A DNA stretch of 64,000 nucleotides from Flavobacterium sp. (lineage in GTDB: Bacteria; Bacteroidota; Bacteroidia; Flavobacteriales; Flavobacteriaceae): the NCBI GenBank assembly GCA_014379405.1, contig JACMLU010000027.1, forward strand, positions 62,001-126,000. Reading direction: 5' to 3'. Made by a program: the position numbers and the translations under genes. The notes under the pieces were generated by a model. The model was not told the DNA's origin, did not search any database, and saw only the letters and a list, made by a program, of their open reading frames with translations. This document shows positions 61,655 to 64,000 of the stretch, in pieces. Position 1 is the stretch's first letter; each line of letters opens with the position of its first letter.

Positions 61655-64000
61655 ATGAATACAAAAATTATTACTTACCTAACATTATTACTGCTGCTTT
61701 TTATTAGCAGTATGTATTCTCAGGATAAGTACACCCTGAGCGGTACTGTTACTGATGCCAAAAGCAACGAAACCTTAATAGGTGTCAATGTCTATTTCCC
61801 AGAATTGAAAACGGGTATTACCACTAATGAATATGGTTTTTATTCCATAACGATTCCCAAAGGCAACTATGAAGTTCAATTGAGTTATTTGAGTTTCCAA
61901 ACGGAAACCGAAACCGTTAATCTGTCCAAAAACACCAAAAAAAACTTCCAGCTTTCCTCCATCGAAGAACAGTTAGAAGAAGTTGTGATTACGGAAAGCC
62001 GAAAAACCAATATCAGAATACCTGAAATGAGCGTCAACAAACTTTCTATAGCCACAATCAAAAAAATGCCAGTTGTTTTGGGCGAAGTAGATGTTCTGAA
62101 ATCCATATTGCTGCTTCCGGGCGTAACCAATGCCGGTGAAGGTGCTTCTGGGTTTAATGTAAGAGGCGGTGGAGCAGACCAGAATTTAATTCTACTTGAC
62201 GAAGCCACTATTTTTAGTTCATCGCACGTTTTTGGTTTTTTCTCTGTTTTTAATCCAGATGCTATCAAGGATTTAAAGTTGTACAAAGGTGGTATTCCAG
62301 CAAGATATGGTGGAAGAGCTTCTTCGGTTTTGGACATTTATCAGAAAGACGGGAGTAGCACTGGTTTTCATATGAACGGTGGCATTGGATTAATTTCAAG
62401 TAGATTATTGGCTGAAGGGCCGATTGTCAAAGACAAGGGTTCTTTCCTTATTGGCGGTCGTGCCTCTTATGCTCATCTATTTTTAAAATTGTCTGAAAAG
62501 CAGAAAGACAATGCAGCGTATTTTTATGATTTGAACACAAAATTATCCTACAAACTTAACCCCAACAATAATTTATATTTGTCTGGATATTTTGGCCGTG
62601 ACGTTGTTAACATAGACAAAAGTTTTACCAATACTTATGGAAATTCCATTATAAACTTGCGTTGGAATCATTTGTACAATGACAAATTATTTTCAAATCT
62701 ATCCTTAATCTTTAGCGATTATTACTTTGGATTGGGTTTGGATTTGGCTGATTTCAAATGGGATTCCGGAATTAAAAATTACAATATTAAATATGATTTC
62801 AAGAATTACATCTCTAATAAATTCAAATTAAATTTTGGTGTCAGCAGTATTTATTATGATTTCAATCCCGGTACAGTAATTCCAACAAATTCCAATTCAG
62901 GTATTAATTATACCCAATTGGATAAAAAATATGCATTTGAACCAGCCTTATATGTTGATGCTGTTCAAGAAATTTCAAAGAAAATCTCGCTTTCTTACGG
63001 TTTACGATATAGCATGTTTTATAGGCTGGGAAAATCGAATGTAAATATTTATGCCAATAATGAACCCGTAACTTTTAATCAAGAAGCACAGATTTATGAA
63101 AAGGCGACTCCAACAGGAACCCAATTTTATGACACCAACAAAGTAATTCAAAGCTATAATTATTTAGAACCCCGATTTGCTGCCGCTTATGAATTGGATA
63201 AAAATCAATCCTTAAAAGCCAGTTACAATAGAATGGTTCAGTATTTACAATTAATTTCAAATACCTCATCACCTACTCCATTGGATGTTTGGATGCCCAC
63301 TGACAACTTCATCAAACCACAAATTGCAGACCAAGTAGCTTTGGGATATTTCAAGAATTTCAGCGATGACACTTATTCTCTTGAAGTGGAAACCTTTTAT
63401 AAAAAAATTCAAAACAGGATTGACTACATCGACGGCGCCGATTTGATTGCAAACGATGCTATTGAACAAGTAATCCTAAACGGTCGTATGCGTTCGTATG
63501 GTTTAGAACTGATGTTGCGCAAAAACGAAGGTAAATTCACTGGCTGGATTTCCTATACTTTAGCAAAGTCCGAGCAACAAACTCCAGGAAGAAACAGTTC
63601 CGAAATTGGAATCAACAATGGAAAATGGTACAGTTCTGCTTACGATAAATTACACAATCTAGCTGTTACCAGTTCTTATAATTTAAACAAAAAATGGAGT
63701 TTTGGCGCCAATTTCATTCTCCAATCCGGTCAACCTGTAACCTATCCGAACGGTCAATATACCTATCAGGATATTGTAGTGCCCAGCTATGGTCTGAGAA
63801 ACGAAAACAGATTGCCTATTTACAACCATTTGGATCTTTCGGCAACACTAATTCCCCATAAAAACGAAAATCGAAGCTGGAAATCAGAATGGGTGTTCAG
63901 TATCTATAATGTGTACAACCGCAAGAATGCAGCTTCTATAGCATTCAATCAAAATACAGATACGGGAAACAATGAAGCTTTGCGAACCTCCATATTTGGC
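61655..64000 (+). CDS. SusC/CirA-type TonB-dependent receptor, cut by window end
   Basis: 782 codons from ATG 61655 to the window edge, open. Signal peptide to SMYSQ; residues ~25-105 a carboxypeptidase-like regulatory domain (TLSGTVTDAKSNETLIGVNVYF); plug domain (LLPGVTNAGEGASGFNVRGGGADQNLILLDEATIF); then barrel strands. It imports a ligand across the outer membrane using TonB. No SusD partner is seen in the window. Spacing after the peptidase (75 bases) suggests they may be co-transcribed. Confidence 0.92.
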   Translation, partial: MNTKIITYLTLLLLLFISSMYSQDKYTLSGTVTDAKSNETLIGVNVYFPELKTGITTNEYGFYSITIPKGNYEVQLSYLSFQTETETVNLSKNTKKNFQLSSIEEQLEEVVITESRKTNIRIPEMSVNKLSIATIKKMPVVLGEVDVLKSILLLPGVTNAGEGASGFNVRGGGADQNLILLDEATIFSSSHVFGFFSVFNPDAIKDLKLYKGGIPARYGGRASSVLDIYQKDGSSTGFHMNGGIGLISSRLLAEGPIVKDKGSFLIGGRASYAHLFLKLSEKQKDNAAYFYDLNTKLSYKLNPNNNLYLSGYFGRDVVNIDKSFTNTYGNSIINLRWNHLYNDKLFSNLSLIFSDYYFGLGLDLADFKWDSGIKNYNIKYDFKNYISNKFKLNFGVSSIYYDFNPGTVIPTNSNSGINYTQLDKKYAFEPALYVDAVQEISKKISLSYGLRYSMFYRLGKSNVNIYANNEPVTFNQEAQIYEKATPTGTQFYDTNKVIQSYNYLEPRFAAAYELDKNQSLKASYNRMVQYLQLISNTSSPTPLDVWMPTDNFIKPQIADQVALGYFKNFSDDTYSLEVETFYKKIQNRIDYIDGADLIANDAIEQVILNGRMRSYGLELMLRKNEGKFTGWISYTLAKSEQQTPGRNSSEIGINNGKWYSSAYDKLHNLAVTSSYNLNKKWSFGANFILQSGQPVTYPNGQYTYQDIVVPSYGLRNENRLPIYNHLDLSATLIPHKNENRSWKSEWVFSIYNVYNRKNAASIAFNQNTDTGNNEALRTSIFG

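Noticed and set aside
1-64000. tRNA or rRNA genes
   Set aside because: No cloverleaf with a conserved GGTTCGAATCC-type arm and no rRNA sequence was recognised by eye; a tRNA search program would be decisive.

Overview
The window is chromosomal DNA from a Bacteroidota bacterium, most likely a Flavobacterium-like member of the Flavobacteriaceae. The evidence is low GC, TAnnTTTG-type -7 promoter boxes, A-rich start regions without strong Shine-Dalgarno sequences, and lineage-typical families: RteC, MauE/DoxX-like protein, DUF6520-like exported peptide, NdpA, LytS/LytTR pair and a SusC-like TonB receptor. The calls rest on reading the sequence and on family knowledge; no database search was run.

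Layout. 1-4.8 kb (minus strand): a cut exported protein, a small exported DUF6520-like peptide, a MauE-like membrane protein with a periplasmic sensor-like C-terminus, a PAS-AraC regulator and a STAS-like protein. 5-8.3 kb: a PLP enzyme (serine palmitoyltransferase-like) fused to a GNAT-like domain, then an RteC-like gene. 8.8-11.7 kb: what looks like a mobile-element remnant with an excisionase-like HTH, a replication-initiator-like protein and a DnaC-like ATPase. 12-13.5 kb: a class-V aminotransferase. 13.9-20.6 kb: a damage-inducible mutagenesis module, made of an S24/LexA-like repressor divergent from dinB, a DnaE-type polymerase and an exonuclease/GIY-YIG fusion. Palindromic operators overlap both divergent promoters.

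20.6-37 kb is an AT-rich accessory region. Single genes and gene pairs are separated by related spacers carrying TAACAGC boxes, a cassette-array-like arrangement with no integrase in view. It holds an HNH protein, a DUF6602-like nuclease paired with an NdpA-like protein (a defence candidate), a HEPN-like protein, a possible PD-(D/E)XK protein, an XRE regulator, xseAB and a DUF5677-like protein. At 37.2-41.4 kb there is a DUF1810 protein, a second exonuclease/GIY-YIG paralogue whose exonuclease catalytic residues are mostly lost, an SRAP protein and an S1/P1 nuclease.

41.5-61.6 kb is a stress and redox region with its own regulators: AraC, Crp/Fnr, LytS/LytTR and a GlxA-type AraC. Three distinct families of 21-bp-phased promoter repeats recur upstream of its genes, and each family has one copy touching one of the local regulator genes. 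Inside the region lie two unannotated 40-41 aa peptides with an identical 8-cysteine pattern resembling fungal copper metallothioneins. The window ends in a TonB-dependent receptor running off the edge.

The most interesting items are the twin metallothionein-like peptides, the three promoter-motif families, the DUF6602-NdpA pair, the cassette-like array, and the paralogous pair of exonuclease/GIY-YIG proteins, one with a dead exonuclease domain.
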